Below are positions 8,558-17,516 of a DNA stretch of 64,000 bases, one piece after another. Made by a program: the position numbers and the translations under genes. The stretch is taken from the NCBI RefSeq assembly GCF_000152905.1, contig NZ_AAMY01000008.1:53974-117973 (forward strand), in the 5' to 3' direction. Every line of letters starts with the position of its first letter. Position 1 is the first letter of the stretch. The DNA comes from Nitrobacter sp. Nb-311A (lineage in GTDB: Bacteria > Pseudomonadota > Alphaproteobacteria > Rhizobiales > Xanthobacteraceae). The notes under the pieces are model-generated. The model searched no databases, was not told the origin of the DNA, and was given only the letters and a program-made list of their open reading frames with translations.

Positions 8558-10147
8558 TCAAAACGTCAGCGCCTTGGCCTGCTTGACCTGCGGCAGCGCC
8601 TGCACCTTGGCGAGAACATTTTCAGGCACGCTGCCGTCGACCTCGACCAGCGCAATGGCGTCGCCGCCCTGGCTGTGACGGCCGAGATTGAATGTCGCGA
8701 TGTTGAGGCCGGCATCACCCAGCAGGCTCGCGAACCTGCCGATGAAACCGGGCTTGTCCTCGTTGGTGACGTAGATCATCGACTTGCCGAACTCGGCATC
8801 GACGCGGATGCCCTTGATGTCGACAAGGCGCGGATGACCATCGGCGTATACCGTTCCCGATACCGAGCGCTCCTGCCGTTCTGTAAAGACGGTGACCGTG
8901 ATCAGGCTTTCGTAGTCGCTCTGCGCGGCGCGTACGACCTCGTCCACCACCATGCCGCGCTCTTTGGCGACGACCGGAGCGGAAACGACGTTGACATCAC
9001 CCAGCATCGGTCGCAGCAGGCCCGACAACGCCGCCGACGTCAGCGCCTTGATCTTCATTTCGGCGACCTGACCCTCGTAGGTGATGGTCACCTTGGATAT
9101 TCCGGTCTCGGTGAGCTGGCCTGCGAACGAGCCGAGTTTTTCCGCAAGCGACACGAACGGCTTCAACTTCGGCGCTTCTTCCGCCGTGATCGAGGGGAAG
9201 TTGATGGCATTTGTAATGGCACCGTTGAGCAGATAGTCCGACATCTGCTCTGCGACCTGAAGCGCGACATTCTCCTGCGCTTCCGTGGTGGAAGCGCCGA
9301 GATGCGGCGTGCAGATCACACCGGGATGGCCGAACAGCACGTTCTTGGTCGCCGGCTCCTCAACGAATACATCGAACGCCGCGCCTGCCACTTGCTTGGC
9401 GTTGAGCGCATCGACCAGCGCCTGCTCATCAACCAAGCCGCCGCGCGCGCAGTTGATGATGCGCACGCCTTTCTTCATCTTGGCGATAGCAGCGGCGTCG
9501 ATGATGTTGCGGGTCTTGTCTGTGAGCGGCGTGTGCAGCGTGATGAAGTCGGCGCGCTTGAACAGATCATCAAGCTCGACCTTCTCCACACCGATATCCT
9601 TGGCCCGCTCCGGCGACAGGAACGGGTCGAACGCTATCACCTTCATCTTCAGACCAAGCGCGCGGTCCGCGACGATTGAGCCGATGTTGCCGCATCCGAT
9701 CACGCCGAGCGTCTTGCCGGTGATCTCGACGCCCATGAAGCGGTTCTTCTCCCACTTGCCGGCCTGGGTCGAAGCATCGGCGGCAGGGATCTCACGCGCC
9801 AGCGCCAGCATCAGGGTGATCGCGTGCTCGGCGGTCGTGATCGAATTACCGAAGGGTGTGTTCATCACGATGACGCCCTTGGCCGTGGCTGCCGGAATCT
9901 CGACGTTGTCGACGCCTATGCCGGCACGGCCGATCACCTTCAGCCTCTTGGCATTAGCGAGAATTTTCGCGGTCGCCTTGGTGGCCGAGCGGATGGCGAG
10001 GCCGTCATAGTTGCCGATGATCTCGGCGAGCTTGTCCTTATCCTTGCCGAGCGCGGGTTGGAAATCGACATCGATGCCGCGGTCCTTGAAAATTTGCACG
10101 GCGGCAGGGCTTAGAGCGTCAGAGATGAGAACTTTCGGTTTGGTCAT
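8558..10147 (-). CDS. serA: D-3-phosphoglycerate dehydrogenase
   Basis: SerA oxidises 3-phosphoglycerate to 3-phosphohydroxypyruvate, opening serine synthesis. The 529-residue protein has the long form: a catalytic/NAD part with GVIGCGNIGSIVADRA, the NCARGGLVDE loop and the catalytic His in CTPHLGASTTEAQ; a middle ASB domain (GQVAEMKIKALTSAALSGLL); and a C-terminal ACT domain (NEDKPGFIGRFASLLGDAGLNIATFNLGR), which in relatives can bind L-serine. The start at 10147 (MTKPKVLISDALS) fits the family. It follows serC by about 200 bases on the same strand; the spacer has no gene. Confidence 0.96.
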   Translation of the reverse strand: MTKPKVLISDALSPAAVQIFKDRGIDVDFQPALGKDKDKLAEIIGNYDGLAIRSATKATAKILANAKRLKVIGRAGIGVDNVEIPAATAKGVIVMNTPFGNSITTAEHAITLMLALAREIPAADASTQAGKWEKNRFMGVEITGKTLGVIGCGNIGSIVADRALGLKMKVIAFDPFLSPERAKDIGVEKVELDDLFKRADFITLHTPLTDKTRNIIDAAAIAKMKKGVRIINCARGGLVDEQALVDALNAKQVAGAAFDVFVEEPATKNVLFGHPGVICTPHLGASTTEAQENVALQVAEQMSDYLLNGAITNAINFPSITAEEAPKLKPFVSLAEKLGSFAGQLTETGISKVTITYEGQVAEMKIKALTSAALSGLLRPMLGDVNVVSAPVVAKERGMVVDEVVRAAQSDYESLITVTVFTERQERSVSGTVYADGHPRLVDIKGIRVDAEFGKSMIYVTNEDKPGFIGRFASLLGDAGLNIATFNLGRHSQGGDAIALVEVDGSVPENVLAKVQALPQVKQAKALTF

Positions 10148-10348
10148 GGGATGTGATCCGTTGATAGCAATGTGGGCGTCATCCGCGGGCTCGGCCTGCG
10201 GGTCCATCCCTTGAGGATGGATGGCCGGGCCAGCACGGCCATGATGACGGCGAGTGAAACGAGATTGAGCTTGATGAGACCTGGAGCAGGACAGGAAGGC
10301 CTCCCCGCTCTCTCGCAAGGAGATGGGAAGGAGCATTCAGCTTCGAAA

Positions 10349-11521
10349 CTATGCCGCCTTCGCAAGCGAGGCCTTGGTCTCAGCGAAGGCCCAATCAATC
10401 CATTGCGTCAGCAGCGCGACATTGCTCGCTTCCACCGTGGCGCCGCACCAGATGCGCAGGCCCGGCGGCGCATCGCGGTAGTACCCGAAATCGTAGCCCG
10501 CGCCTTCCTTCTCGATAGCGGCGACGAGCTTCTTGGCGAAATCGGCTTGCGCTTCTGACGGCAACGATGTGATCGCGGAGTCGACGACCTTCAGGCAGAC
10601 TGATGTGTTGGAGCGGATCGCCGGATCCAGGGCCAGAAAATCGATCCACGGCGTTTTCGCCACCCAATCGCTCAAAACTTTGGCGTTAGCGTCGGCGCGC
10701 GCGATCATGCCGTTGAGGCCGCCGACTGACTTCGCCCAGTTCAGCGCATCGAGATAGTCCTCGACGCACAGCATCGACGGCGTGTTGATGGTCTCGCCAG
10801 TGAAGATGCCTTCGATCAGCTTGCCGCCCTTGGTCATGCGGAAAATCTTCGGCAGCGGCCAGGGTGGAGTGTAGCTCTCAAGCCGCGCCACGGCGCGCGG
10901 GCTAACAATCAGCATGCCGTGCGCCGCCTCGCCGCCTAGCGCCTTCTGCCACGAGAAGGTGACGACATCGAGCTTGGCCCAATCGAGCGGCTGCGCGAAA
11001 GCGGCTGAAGTCGCGTCGCAAATGGTAAGGCCTTCACGCGTGGCGCTGATCCAGTCCGCGTTCGGCACGCGCACGCCGGACGTCGTACCATTCCAGGTGA
11101 AGATGATATCGGAGGCCGGATCGGCCTTGGCAAGATCTGGAATCTCACCATAGCCCGCCGTGAGTTTGGCGACGTCCTTCAGCTTCAGCTGCTTGACGAC
11201 ATCGGTGATCCAGCCCTCGCCGAAAGACTCCCAGGCGATCGCGGTGACCGGACGCGGACCGAGCAGCGACCACAACGCCATCTCGACCGCTCCGGTGTCG
11301 GACGCGGGCACGATGCCGATCCTGTAGTCGGCTGGAATTTCCAGAACCTCGCGCGTCAGATCAATGGCCAGCTTAAGCCTGGTCTTGCCTATCTTCGCGC
11401 GATGGGAACGGCCGAGGGCGGCGTCCTTGAGATTTTGGGGAGTCCAGCCGGGGCGTTTGGCGCAGGGGCCGGAGGAAAAATGCGGCACATCGGGCCGCGA
11501 AGCAGGCTTCGCAACGGTCAT
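10349..11521 (-). CDS. serC: Phosphoserine aminotransferase
   Basis: SerC transfers the amino group from glutamate to 3-phosphohydroxypyruvate, the second step of serine synthesis. The same family can serve vitamin B6 synthesis. This is the alphaproteobacterial type of 390 residues, beginning with [14 protein letters not shown]. The PLP-binding Lys is in [17 protein letters not shown]. Other markers are [10 protein letters not shown] and [13 protein letters not shown]. It is the first gene of serC-serA. The leader just before the ATG contains two hairpins, one of which encloses the ribosome site, suggesting translational control. Confidence 0.95.
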   Translation of the reverse strand: MTVAKPASRPDVPHFSSGPCAKRPGWTPQNLKDAALGRSHRAKIGKTRLKLAIDLTREVLEIPADYRIGIVPASDTGAVEMALWSLLGPRPVTAIAWESFGEGWITDVVKQLKLKDVAKLTAGYGEIPDLAKADPASDIIFTWNGTTSGVRVPNADWISATREGLTICDATSAAFAQPLDWAKLDVVTFSWQKALGGEAAHGMLIVSPRAVARLESYTPPWPLPKIFRMTKGGKLIEGIFTGETINTPSMLCVEDYLDALNWAKSVGGLNGMIARADANAKVLSDWVAKTPWIDFLALDPAIRSNTSVCLKVVDSAITSLPSEAQADFAKKLVAAIEKEGAGYDFGYYRDAPPGLRIWCGATVEASNVALLTQWIDWAFAETKASLAKAA

Positions 11522-11524
11522 AAT

Positions 11525-11562
11525 CTATCCTTCCAGATAGCAAGCCTCCCGTTGGGGGGAGG
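11525..11562 (-). promoter_or_regulatory. serC leader hairpins (serC-motif-like RNA element)
   Basis: Reading toward serC, a hairpin CCTCCC/GGGAGG (11557-11562 with 11545-11550) is followed by a second hairpin CTATC/GATAG (11536-11540 with 11525-11529) whose loop and 3' arm contain GGAAGG, the probable ribosome site four bases from the ATG. A conserved two-hairpin serC RNA motif upstream of alphaproteobacterial serC has been described from comparative genomics. The position and the ribosome-site overlap agree with it. The match is by eye; no covariance model was run. Confidence 0.55.
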
Positions 11563-11733
11563 TGTCCCGCCGCCGTGGATATGGGAATCAGCCGATCTCG
11601 TCAAGAATATTCCCGGCTGTAACGCCGGATAACGATGCCTGGGAACGCGAGCCATCCCCTCGCGAGTTCAACGGGTACGCCCGTGGGATCAAAGCCGTCT
11701 TCGCCCCGCGCATGATTTAGGCGCGTCTCCCGC

Positions 11734-12564
11734 TCAGAACCTGTAGCCCACGCCCGCGCGCACGGTGTTGACGATGGTATCCACCGGAGCCGTAAACCGC
11801 AGGAATTCCCATTCGGCGCGCAAGAACAGACTGTCGAAGATCATCATGTCGATACCGAGTCCGGCTGCGTAGCCGTAGATGAAATGCGCATTGGCATTAT
11901 CGGACAAAGAGCTTGAGCCCGAAAGGTCGGGAAGCGGTGGAATCTGCGTCCCAATATACTGATAATACAGGCTGTAACTTGCGTTGCGCCGAATATCGGC
12001 CCGCCCCATCGCGACGCCGGCAAAAGCATACGGCAGGAAGCAGCCGAACGAATACCCCCCGCGGACCCGGAGCGAACCAAAATCCGTGATCTGCATGGAG
12101 GCGTTCGATTGTACGAACGCCGACGTCAGATAATTGGTTGGGTAATTGAACGATCGGCCCTGACTGCCACTCGAGGCACCGAAGAACTTACCGTGGGTGT
12201 AGTTGGCCTCGACGCCGAAGACGGCGTCCTCCATCTGCACGTTATAGCCCAAGAATCCGCCAAATCCGCTGCTACGGTTTGAGGACGTTCCGCCCAGCGG
12301 CCAAGTCGAAAGATGATACTGTCCTTCGACATCGAGGTTGTTCAGCAGCCGCTCCAGCAAATCTTTTCCAGAGTTCTTGAAGTCCATGTCGGCTGAACCG
12401 TAGCTCGCTTGTCCGCCGATATAAAAGCCCTGCCACACAGTCCGCACCGTGCTGAGGCCCGCTGGCTGCGATCCGCGCAAGAAAGGAAGGTCATCCGGCA
12501 TATCGGCTGCGTATGCGCCCTGCGCCGCCCCGCAAATGACCGCCGCCAGCAGAAGTCTACGCAT
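11734..12564 (-). CDS. Outer membrane beta-barrel protein, Omp25/31-like
   Basis: A 276-residue exported protein. The signal peptide MRRLLLAAVICGAAQGAYAA is followed by repeated short amphipathic strands. It has WQGFYIGGQASYG at the start of the barrel, FGGFLGYNVQ, VFGVEANYTHG, DFGSLRVRGGYSFG and the end VRAGVGYRF with a terminal aromatic residue, the hallmark of outer-membrane barrels. It differs from the usual Omp25 form in having a longer insertion around residues 60-100. The frame allows a start seven codons earlier; the ATG at 12564 was taken because the signal peptide begins there. The next gene upstream encodes a second barrel protein on the same strand, separated by a strong terminator. 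Confidence 0.8.
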   Translation of the reverse strand: MRRLLLAAVICGAAQGAYAADMPDDLPFLRGSQPAGLSTVRTVWQGFYIGGQASYGSADMDFKNSGKDLLERLLNNLDVEGQYHLSTWPLGGTSSNRSSGFGGFLGYNVQMEDAVFGVEANYTHGKFFGASSGSQGRSFNYPTNYLTSAFVQSNASMQITDFGSLRVRGGYSFGCFLPYAFAGVAMGRADIRRNASYSLYYQYIGTQIPPLPDLSGSSSLSDNANAHFIYGYAAGLGIDMMIFDSLFLRAEWEFLRFTAPVDTIVNTVRAGVGYRF

Positions 12565-12613
12565 CGTGAACGCTCCATCGACCACAACTTAAGGTGATGG
12601 TGATCATCGCCTG

Positions 12614-12625
12614 TTAACCTTAACC
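12614..12625. promoter_or_regulatory. Tandem TTAACC pair upstream of the first porin gene
   Basis: Two adjacent TTAACC units lie 50-61 bases before the porin start at 12564. TTAA(C) is the half-site of the CtrA response regulator, but the spacing here is not the standard seven bases. It is recorded because the neighbouring porin gene has a properly spaced pair. Confidence 0.3.
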
Positions 12626-12711
12626 AATCGTTGTTGCGCGGCATGATTGCTTCACATTGTCGACGAACATCGATAAGACCTTCGCCGCGATCGCAATGCC
12701 CATCGCACAGC

Positions 12712-12743
12712 AAAACGGCGCGGGAAAACTCCCGCGCCGTTTT
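12712..12743 (-). terminator. Strong terminator after the second porin gene
   Basis: A perfect 14-bp stem, AAAACGGCGCGGGA (12712-12725) with its complement (12730-12743), around a 4-base loop. It ends in a T-run on either strand, so it can be bidirectional. It lies 22 bases after the stop of the gene at 12766 and separates the two porin genes into distinct units. Confidence 0.9.
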
Positions 12744-12765
12744 CAACCGTTCAAGGTGAAGGAAT

Positions 12766-13617
12766 TCAGCCCTTGGTAACCAGCGGCGGCGGAGAGTAAA
12801 CCGGCGGAGTGTTGAAATACCAGCGCACGCCGAGCTTCACGTCATGCGATGTGATATCGTTGAACTGCATTGGAACGCCCCGCGTGAATCCGGTGTAATC
12901 GGAAACGGCGCCCGTCATTCCCGAGCCTAGATTCACATAGCTGTAGGCCAGTTCAACTGTGAGGCCCGGATTGACCATGTAGGCCAAACCTCCGTGAAGC
13001 GCCCACGCGAAATTCCACCTCGACGCAGCCGGCGCGTTTGCAAAGCTTGGGAAGGCGCCGAAGCCAAATCCGTTATTGTTGACCATGCCGGTATCGGTGT
13101 AATTGGCAATCGTCACGCGCGCCGCGCCGACGCCTGCGCCGATGAATGGCGTCACGCCCCACCAGGTGCCGAGATCGACATAGCCGTTCGCCATCGCGAG
13201 CCATTCCGACTTGGTGGCGTTATAGTTGTTGATACCATTTCCAACGATGCCGCCGCCTGCTGGATAGGTCAGAAGATCGGTGCCCTTGAAATTTGAATTC
13301 CCGCGATACTGGCCTATGAAATCGCCGCGGAACCAGTTGTTGAACTGATAGCCGATACCGACGCCGTAGATGCCGGCGGCATCGAAGGCAGTCGTCTGTT
13401 GCAACGACAGCAGTTGCGCGTTGCGGCCATCCGCCATTGCGATGTTGTTCACGCGCTGATTGCTGAATCCGATGTCGCCTCGCAGATACCAGCCGCCGAA
13501 ACCCACGACCGGCGGGGCGTAATAGGGCGGAGGCGCGATGGGCAGGTCGGCGGCAAATGCGGCAGATGATAACAGCGATGCCGCTGCGGCGGCTAAGAGC
13601 AATTTTACACTACGCAT
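12766..13617 (-). CDS. Outer membrane beta-barrel protein, porin family
   Basis: A 283-residue exported barrel protein. The signal peptide (MRSVKLLLAAAAASLLSS..AFAA) is followed by a Pro/Tyr-rich linker (PPPYYAPP) and strands typical of the Omp31/opacity family: GFGGWYLRGDIGFSN, GIYGVGIGYQFNNWFRGD, WWGVTPFIGAGVGAARV, LAYMVNPGLTVELAYSYVNLG and DVKLGVRWYFN. These proteins contact the outer surface; the specific role is unknown. The ATG at 13617 starts the signal peptide; 15 upstream codons in frame lack such features. A CtrA-type site lies 73-87 bases upstream. Confidence 0.85.
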   Translation of the reverse strand: MRSVKLLLAAAAASLLSSAAFAADLPIAPPPYYAPPVVGFGGWYLRGDIGFSNQRVNNIAMADGRNAQLLSLQQTTAFDAAGIYGVGIGYQFNNWFRGDFIGQYRGNSNFKGTDLLTYPAGGGIVGNGINNYNATKSEWLAMANGYVDLGTWWGVTPFIGAGVGAARVTIANYTDTGMVNNNGFGFGAFPSFANAPAASRWNFAWALHGGLAYMVNPGLTVELAYSYVNLGSGMTGAVSDYTGFTRGVPMQFNDITSHDVKLGVRWYFNTPPVYSPPPLVTKG

Positions 13618-13689
13618 CGGCTTGGTCCCTTTGTGCCGTGAGGCAGTGCGGCCCCACTCCAATTTCGGAGGGACGATGACACCAAATAC

Positions 13690-13704
13690 TTAAGAGCCTC
13701 TTAA
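13690..13704. promoter_or_regulatory. Candidate CtrA-binding site
   Basis: TTAAGAGCCTCTTAA matches the TTAA-N7-TTAA consensus of the alphaproteobacterial cell-cycle regulator CtrA and is also a perfect palindrome around one central base. It is 73-87 bases before the porin start. A chance match in AT-richer intergenic DNA cannot be ruled out. Confidence 0.45.
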
Positions 13705-13798
13705 CCCTAATTTTTAAGGTTGATTTTTGGTGAGCTCATTCTGACCCGGAGCGCCGCGCCGCGAACCGTCAACGTTAGACGCAACCACACGAGCTTGG

Positions 13799-13897
13799 GC
13801 ATGATTCCGAAAAGTGGAAAGCGGTTTTCGGATAAGATCATGTTCAAATAAAAAGATAAGCGACGAGTCCGGTTCAACGCATTTGAACCAGACTCTA
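13799..13897 (+). repeat. Dispersed repeat, GGCATGATTCCGAAAAGTGG type
   Basis: About 99 bp. It has the order GCATGATTCCGAAAAGTGG, GCGGTTTTCGGATAAGATCATG, an AAAAAGATAAGCG block and a GGTTCAACGCATTTGAACC hairpin ending in AGACTCTA. The same order occurs in reverse at 17193-17292 and 29725-29828, and shortened at 49777-49817 and 54537-54582. Confidence 0.85.
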
Positions 13898-13930
13898 ATC
13901 GTCCATCGACGGGCGATCATACGGCGGCGA

Positions 13931-15178
13931 TTACAAGGGCCGGATTTTGGGCATTTTCGGCAGGAACATCGCCAGCAACCCGATCGCTGGCAGGAACGCA
14001 CAGACTCGATAGACAAACTCGATGCCCTTCGCGTCCGCGATCTCACCGAGCAGCGCTGCACCAAGTCCCGCGGCGCCGAACGCAAAGCCGAAAAACATAC
14101 CTGATATCATGCCGAGCCGGTGCGGCATCAGTTCCTGCGCAAACACAATGATCGCAGGCATCGCGGATGAAAGGATGACACCGATGATGACCGTCAGCGC
14201 CACGGTGCCGGCGAGATTCGCAAACGGCAACAGCAGCGTGAACGGCAACACCCCGAGAATCGACAGCCATATCACATAGCGACGTCCGAAGCGGTCGCCG
14301 ATCGGACCGCCGAAATACACGCCTGTGGCGACGGCGCCGAGAAACACGAACAGCAAAAGCTGTGATGTCTGCGTCGAGACATGGAACTTCTCGATCAGAT
14401 AGAAAGTGTAATAGCTCGTCAGGCTCGACATGTAGATGAACTTCGAGAACACCAGCACGATCAGGATTGCCAGTGCGACCATGATTCGTGCGCGCGTCGG
14501 CACCTCCGGCGACCGGATCTGCGCCGCGCTCTTGCGAGGCGCAATCCTCGGCTTGTACCAGCGGCCGATCTGAAACAGCAGAACGATCGCGACAAAGGCG
14601 ATCGACGAAAACCACGCGATGCTGGACTGCCCGAACGGCACGATGATCAGCGCCGCCAGAAGCGGCCCCATCGCCGCGCCGAAGTTTCCGCCGACCTGAA
14701 AAACCGATTGCGCGAAGCCGTAACGGCCGCCGGAGGCCATTCGCGCGATGCGCGCGGACTCCGGGTGAAACACGGCCGAGCCAAGACCGATCAGCGCAGC
14801 GGAAACAAGGATCATTCCATAGACATGAGCACCGCTCAGCAGTAGCAACCCCACGAAAGTAAAACCCATGCCGATCGCAAGCGAGAACGGCTGGGCCTTT
14901 TTGTCGGTGACATAGCCGACCACGGGTTGCAGCAGCGACGCCGTCACCTGAAACGCCAGCGTGATCATTCCAACCTGCGCAAAGTCGAGCGCGTAGTTTT
15001 CCTTCAGGATCGGATAAACTGAGGGAATCAGCGACTGCATGGTATCGTTGAGAAAATGCGAAAAGCTGATGCCGCCGAGCACCAGATAGGCGGGGCCCGC
15101 TGCAACAGCCTTTTCCGTGATCTCGGGAACCACGACCGGCGCGGTCAGGGTCTCCTCGGAGATGACAGGCTTGTCCAC
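13931..15178 (-). CDS. fsr: MFS transporter, fosmidomycin-resistance (Fsr) type
   Basis: A 415-residue major facilitator protein with about twelve hydrophobic spans. The sequence LGGISFSHFLNDTMQSLIPSVYPILKENYALDFAQVG at the first loop and the HPESARIARMASGGRYGFAQSVFQVGGNFGAAMGPLLAA segment are characteristic of the fosmidomycin-resistance branch (drug:proton antiport). A central polar loop (about residues 205-230) divides the two halves. The natural substrate is unknown; export of small organic acids or a phosphonate is possible. It stands alone between two dispersed repeats. The start at 15178 (MDKPVISEE) precedes a 30-residue cytoplasmic leader. Confidence 0.85.
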   Translation of the reverse strand: MDKPVISEETLTAPVVVPEITEKAVAAGPAYLVLGGISFSHFLNDTMQSLIPSVYPILKENYALDFAQVGMITLAFQVTASLLQPVVGYVTDKKAQPFSLAIGMGFTFVGLLLLSGAHVYGMILVSAALIGLGSAVFHPESARIARMASGGRYGFAQSVFQVGGNFGAAMGPLLAALIIVPFGQSSIAWFSSIAFVAIVLLFQIGRWYKPRIAPRKSAAQIRSPEVPTRARIMVALAILIVLVFSKFIYMSSLTSYYTFYLIEKFHVSTQTSQLLLFVFLGAVATGVYFGGPIGDRFGRRYVIWLSILGVLPFTLLLPFANLAGTVALTVIIGVILSSAMPAIIVFAQELMPHRLGMISGMFFGFAFGAAGLGAALLGEIADAKGIEFVYRVCAFLPAIGLLAMFLPKMPKIRPL

Positions 15179-15213
15179 GGACGGCTTTCCGATTTTTACA
15201 ACCGGCGCCTGTT

Positions 15214-15297
15214 ATAGCCTTTTCGAGCGAAGTGGATAGCGGTTCGCGTGAGGGAAACGCATCAAATCAAAATCATGGAGCTCCCACTTCTGGTTCG
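15214..15297 (+). repeat. Dispersed repeat, TTTTCGAGCGAAGTGGAT type
   Basis: This copy has the conserved core CGAGCGAAGTGGATA, GGTTCGCGTGA, AACGCATCAAATCAAA and an end segment GGAGCTCCCACTTCTGG. Related copies are at 17292-17395, 25524-25970 (two), 40815-40910, 47320-47385, 53346-53592 (two) and 54801-54847. Confidence 0.85.
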
Positions 15298-15409
15298 TCG
15301 GCAGCGGAAAGGCTCCGGGACGGGCGCGGCCGATCACCGGCAAGGACGCATAACAAGGACGCATAAGGAGTACTCGCCAAAGCAGTCTGGCGGCCCATCT
15401 TGTTGCAGA

Positions 15410-16756
15410 TCACGCCGCCGCCGGATTCCCCAGCGCAGACACGATCGTGTCCACGACTTCCTCGACCAGAATACGGTCGTCGCCCTCGCCCATGACGCGA
15501 ATGACAGGCTCGGTTCCGGAAGAACGGACCAACAGCCGGCCATGGCCGTTGAGACGCTTCTCGCCCGCTGTAATAGCTGACCTCACCTCCGCGCGATCCA
15601 ACGGCGTGCCGTTGCGATAACGGAAGTTCTTCAATATCTGCGGCATCGGCTCGAACTTGTGGCAGACTTCCGAGACCGGGCGTCCCAGCTTCTGCACGAC
15701 GGCAAGCACCTGAAGCGCAGACACGAAGCCATCTCCGGTGGTCGCATAGTCGGACAAGATGATGTGTCCTGACTGTTCGCCGCCGAGATTGTAGCCATGC
15801 TTTAGCATCTGCTCGAGCACGTAACGGTCTCCGACCGGTGTTCGCACGAGCGATAACTCATGACCTTGCAGGAATCGCTCCAGGCCGAGATTCGACATCA
15901 CGGTGGCAACGATCCCCGGCCTGGTGAGCCGCCCATCTTCCTTCCAACTCTCGGCTATCACGGCGAGAAGCTGATCGCCGTCGACGACATGGCCACGCTC
16001 ATCGACGATGATGACGCGGTCAGCGTCGCCGTCGAGCGCGATGCCGATATCGCCGCGCATCTCGCGGACCTTGCGGCACAATGCTTCCGGCGCGGTGGAG
16101 CCGCATTCCTTATTGATATTGAGGCCGTCGGGTTCGACGCCGATCGGAATCACGTCAGCGCCCAATTCCCACAGCGCTTCCGGCACCACTTTGTAGGCCG
16201 CGCCGTGAGCGCAATCGACCACGACCCGCAACCCTTCGAGGCTAAGTTCGCGGGGCAGCGTGCGCTTGGCGAATTCGATATAGCGATCATGCACGCCATC
16301 GATACGACGGGCGCGCCCCAGGTTTGCGCTTTGTGCGAGTTTCTTGTCGAGATTTTCATCGAGCAACTGCTCAATCTTTTTTTCGACCTCGTCGGACAAT
16401 TTGAAGCCGCGCGGGCCGAACATCTTGATGCCGTTGTCCTCGAAAAGGTTATGCGAAGCTGAAATCATGACGCCGAGGTCAGCACGCATCGATTTTGTCA
16501 GCATCGCAACCGCCGGCGTCGGCATCGGACCGAGCAGGAGGACATCCATGCCGACCGAGGTAAAGCCCGCGACCAGCGCGTACTCGATCATGTAGCCTGA
16601 CAGCCGCGTATCCTTGCCGATCACGACGCGATGACGATACTCGCCGCGCTGGAACACCAAACCAGCGGCCTGGCCAACTTTCATCGCCAGTTCCGGCGTA
16701 ATCAGGCCGTTGGCTCGACCGCGAATACCGTCAGTTCCAAAATATTTGCGGCTCAT
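15410..16756 (-). CDS. glmM: Phosphoglucosamine mutase
   Basis: GlmM converts glucosamine-6-phosphate to glucosamine-1-phosphate for UDP-GlcNAc, the precursor of peptidoglycan and LPS. The 448-residue protein begins [16 protein letters not shown]. It has the phosphoserine loop [16 protein letters not shown] (Ser near 102), the metal-binding DGDADR motif, the sugar-binding GGEQSGHII and the phosphate-binding end [12 protein letters not shown]. It is single and not next to ftsH or folP, its usual partners in other proteobacteria. The bases just before the ATG are a run of 12 G on the coding strand, an unusual ribosome-site context described separately. Confidence 0.96.
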   Translation of the reverse strand: MSRKYFGTDGIRGRANGLITPELAMKVGQAAGLVFQRGEYRHRVVIGKDTRLSGYMIEYALVAGFTSVGMDVLLLGPMPTPAVAMLTKSMRADLGVMISASHNLFEDNGIKMFGPRGFKLSDEVEKKIEQLLDENLDKKLAQSANLGRARRIDGVHDRYIEFAKRTLPRELSLEGLRVVVDCAHGAAYKVVPEALWELGADVIPIGVEPDGLNINKECGSTAPEALCRKVREMRGDIGIALDGDADRVIIVDERGHVVDGDQLLAVIAESWKEDGRLTRPGIVATVMSNLGLERFLQGHELSLVRTPVGDRYVLEQMLKHGYNLGGEQSGHIILSDYATTGDGFVSALQVLAVVQKLGRPVSEVCHKFEPMPQILKNFRYRNGTPLDRAEVRSAITAGEKRLNGHGRLLVRSSGTEPVIRVMGEGDDRILVEEVVDTIVSALGNPAAA

Positions 16757-16757
16757 T

Positions 16758-16769
16758 CCCCCCCCCCCC
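16758..16769 (-). promoter_or_regulatory. Run of 12 G at the glmM ribosome-binding position
   Basis: Twelve consecutive C on the plus strand (G on the coding strand) end one base before AATG of glmM. The tract fills the Shine-Dalgarno position and also keeps an upstream frame open as four Gly codons. Tracts of this length are prone to slippage, so its length may vary between cells. Confidence 0.6.
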
Positions 16770-16986
16770 ACGACGTGCCCTGATGCTCGCCGCCGCGCTT
16801 GAGGCCGGCTCATCGAATCGTTGGGCGTCGAGCATATCGCATGGCCGCTTATAACGCCCCAAGGGATAAGACCACTTCAAAAAATATAATGAACCGTTAC
16901 CGGAACTGTGGGGAAAACCAGATCCACAGCCTGTTGCAGGTCACAAGAGGGACCCGGGCACACCATGCGACGCTTCATGCAAGACC

Positions 16987-17166
16987 TTAATGGCGAGGAT
17001 TGGTTTGATCCTTGTTAGGTTTTTCGGTCGGCTTTTCTGGAGCTGGTTGGGTAACGCTCAACGGGTCCGACCCGGGAAACGACTCTTCCAGGCCGCGTTG
17101 GAGTTCCTTGTCCAGTTCTTCCTTGGTTTTTTGGCGTCGATCGTCCGTTTCACCGTCACGCGCCAT
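16987..17166 (-). CDS. Small acidic protein with ESFPGSDP motif
   Basis: A 59-residue protein: MARDGETDDRRQKTKEEL, LDKELQRGLEESFPGSDPLSVTQP and a Lys/Pro-rich tail. The central E-SFPxSDP-S motif defines a family of very small proteins common in Hyphomicrobiales. The function is unknown. The ATG at 17166 has GGAGAG upstream. It lies alone just before a pair of repeats. Confidence 0.7.
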   Translation of the reverse strand: MARDGETDDRRQKTKEELDKELQRGLEESFPGSDPLSVTQPAPEKPTEKPNKDQTNPRH

Positions 17167-17192
17167 AGCTTCTCTCCCGGTCTGGCAGACGA

Positions 17193-17395
17193 GAGTCTGT
17201 TTCAACTGCGTTGAACCGGACTCATCGCTTATCTTTTTGTTTGAGCATGATCTTTTCCGAGAACCGGTTTGCACGTCCGGGATCATGCTCCAGAGCGTTT
17301 TCGAATGAAGTGGAGACAGTTCGCGTGAAGAAACTGCGCCAAATCAAGTTCATGAAGCTCCGTTCTGATTTCAATCAGAGCGGAACCTCTATGTA
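17193..17395. repeat. Adjacent pair of dispersed repeats (A type then B type)
   Basis: At 17193-17292 there is a reverse copy of the GAGCATGATC/AAACCGGTTTTCGG repeat, directly abutting at 17292-17395 a forward copy of the GCGTTTTCGAATGAAGTGG repeat, whose end forms a CCGTTCTGATT/AATCAGAGCGG hairpin. Together they fill most of the gap between the small acidic protein gene and feoB. Confidence 0.85.
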
Positions 17396-17516
17396 ACGCT
17401 AACAGGTAAGCGCCGGTTCCGGCGAAAGTGGATACCGACCCACCTTCGAACCTGCGGAGGCATCATGTTTTTCGAGGTCCGACCGAAACGACGGAGGCGC
17501 GCACGCCGAACGGCGA

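Noticed and set aside
8675..9679. Long open frame on the plus strand opposite serA (334 codons)
   Set aside because: High-GC antisense shadow of serA, with His/Arg/Asp-rich composition and no family similarity.
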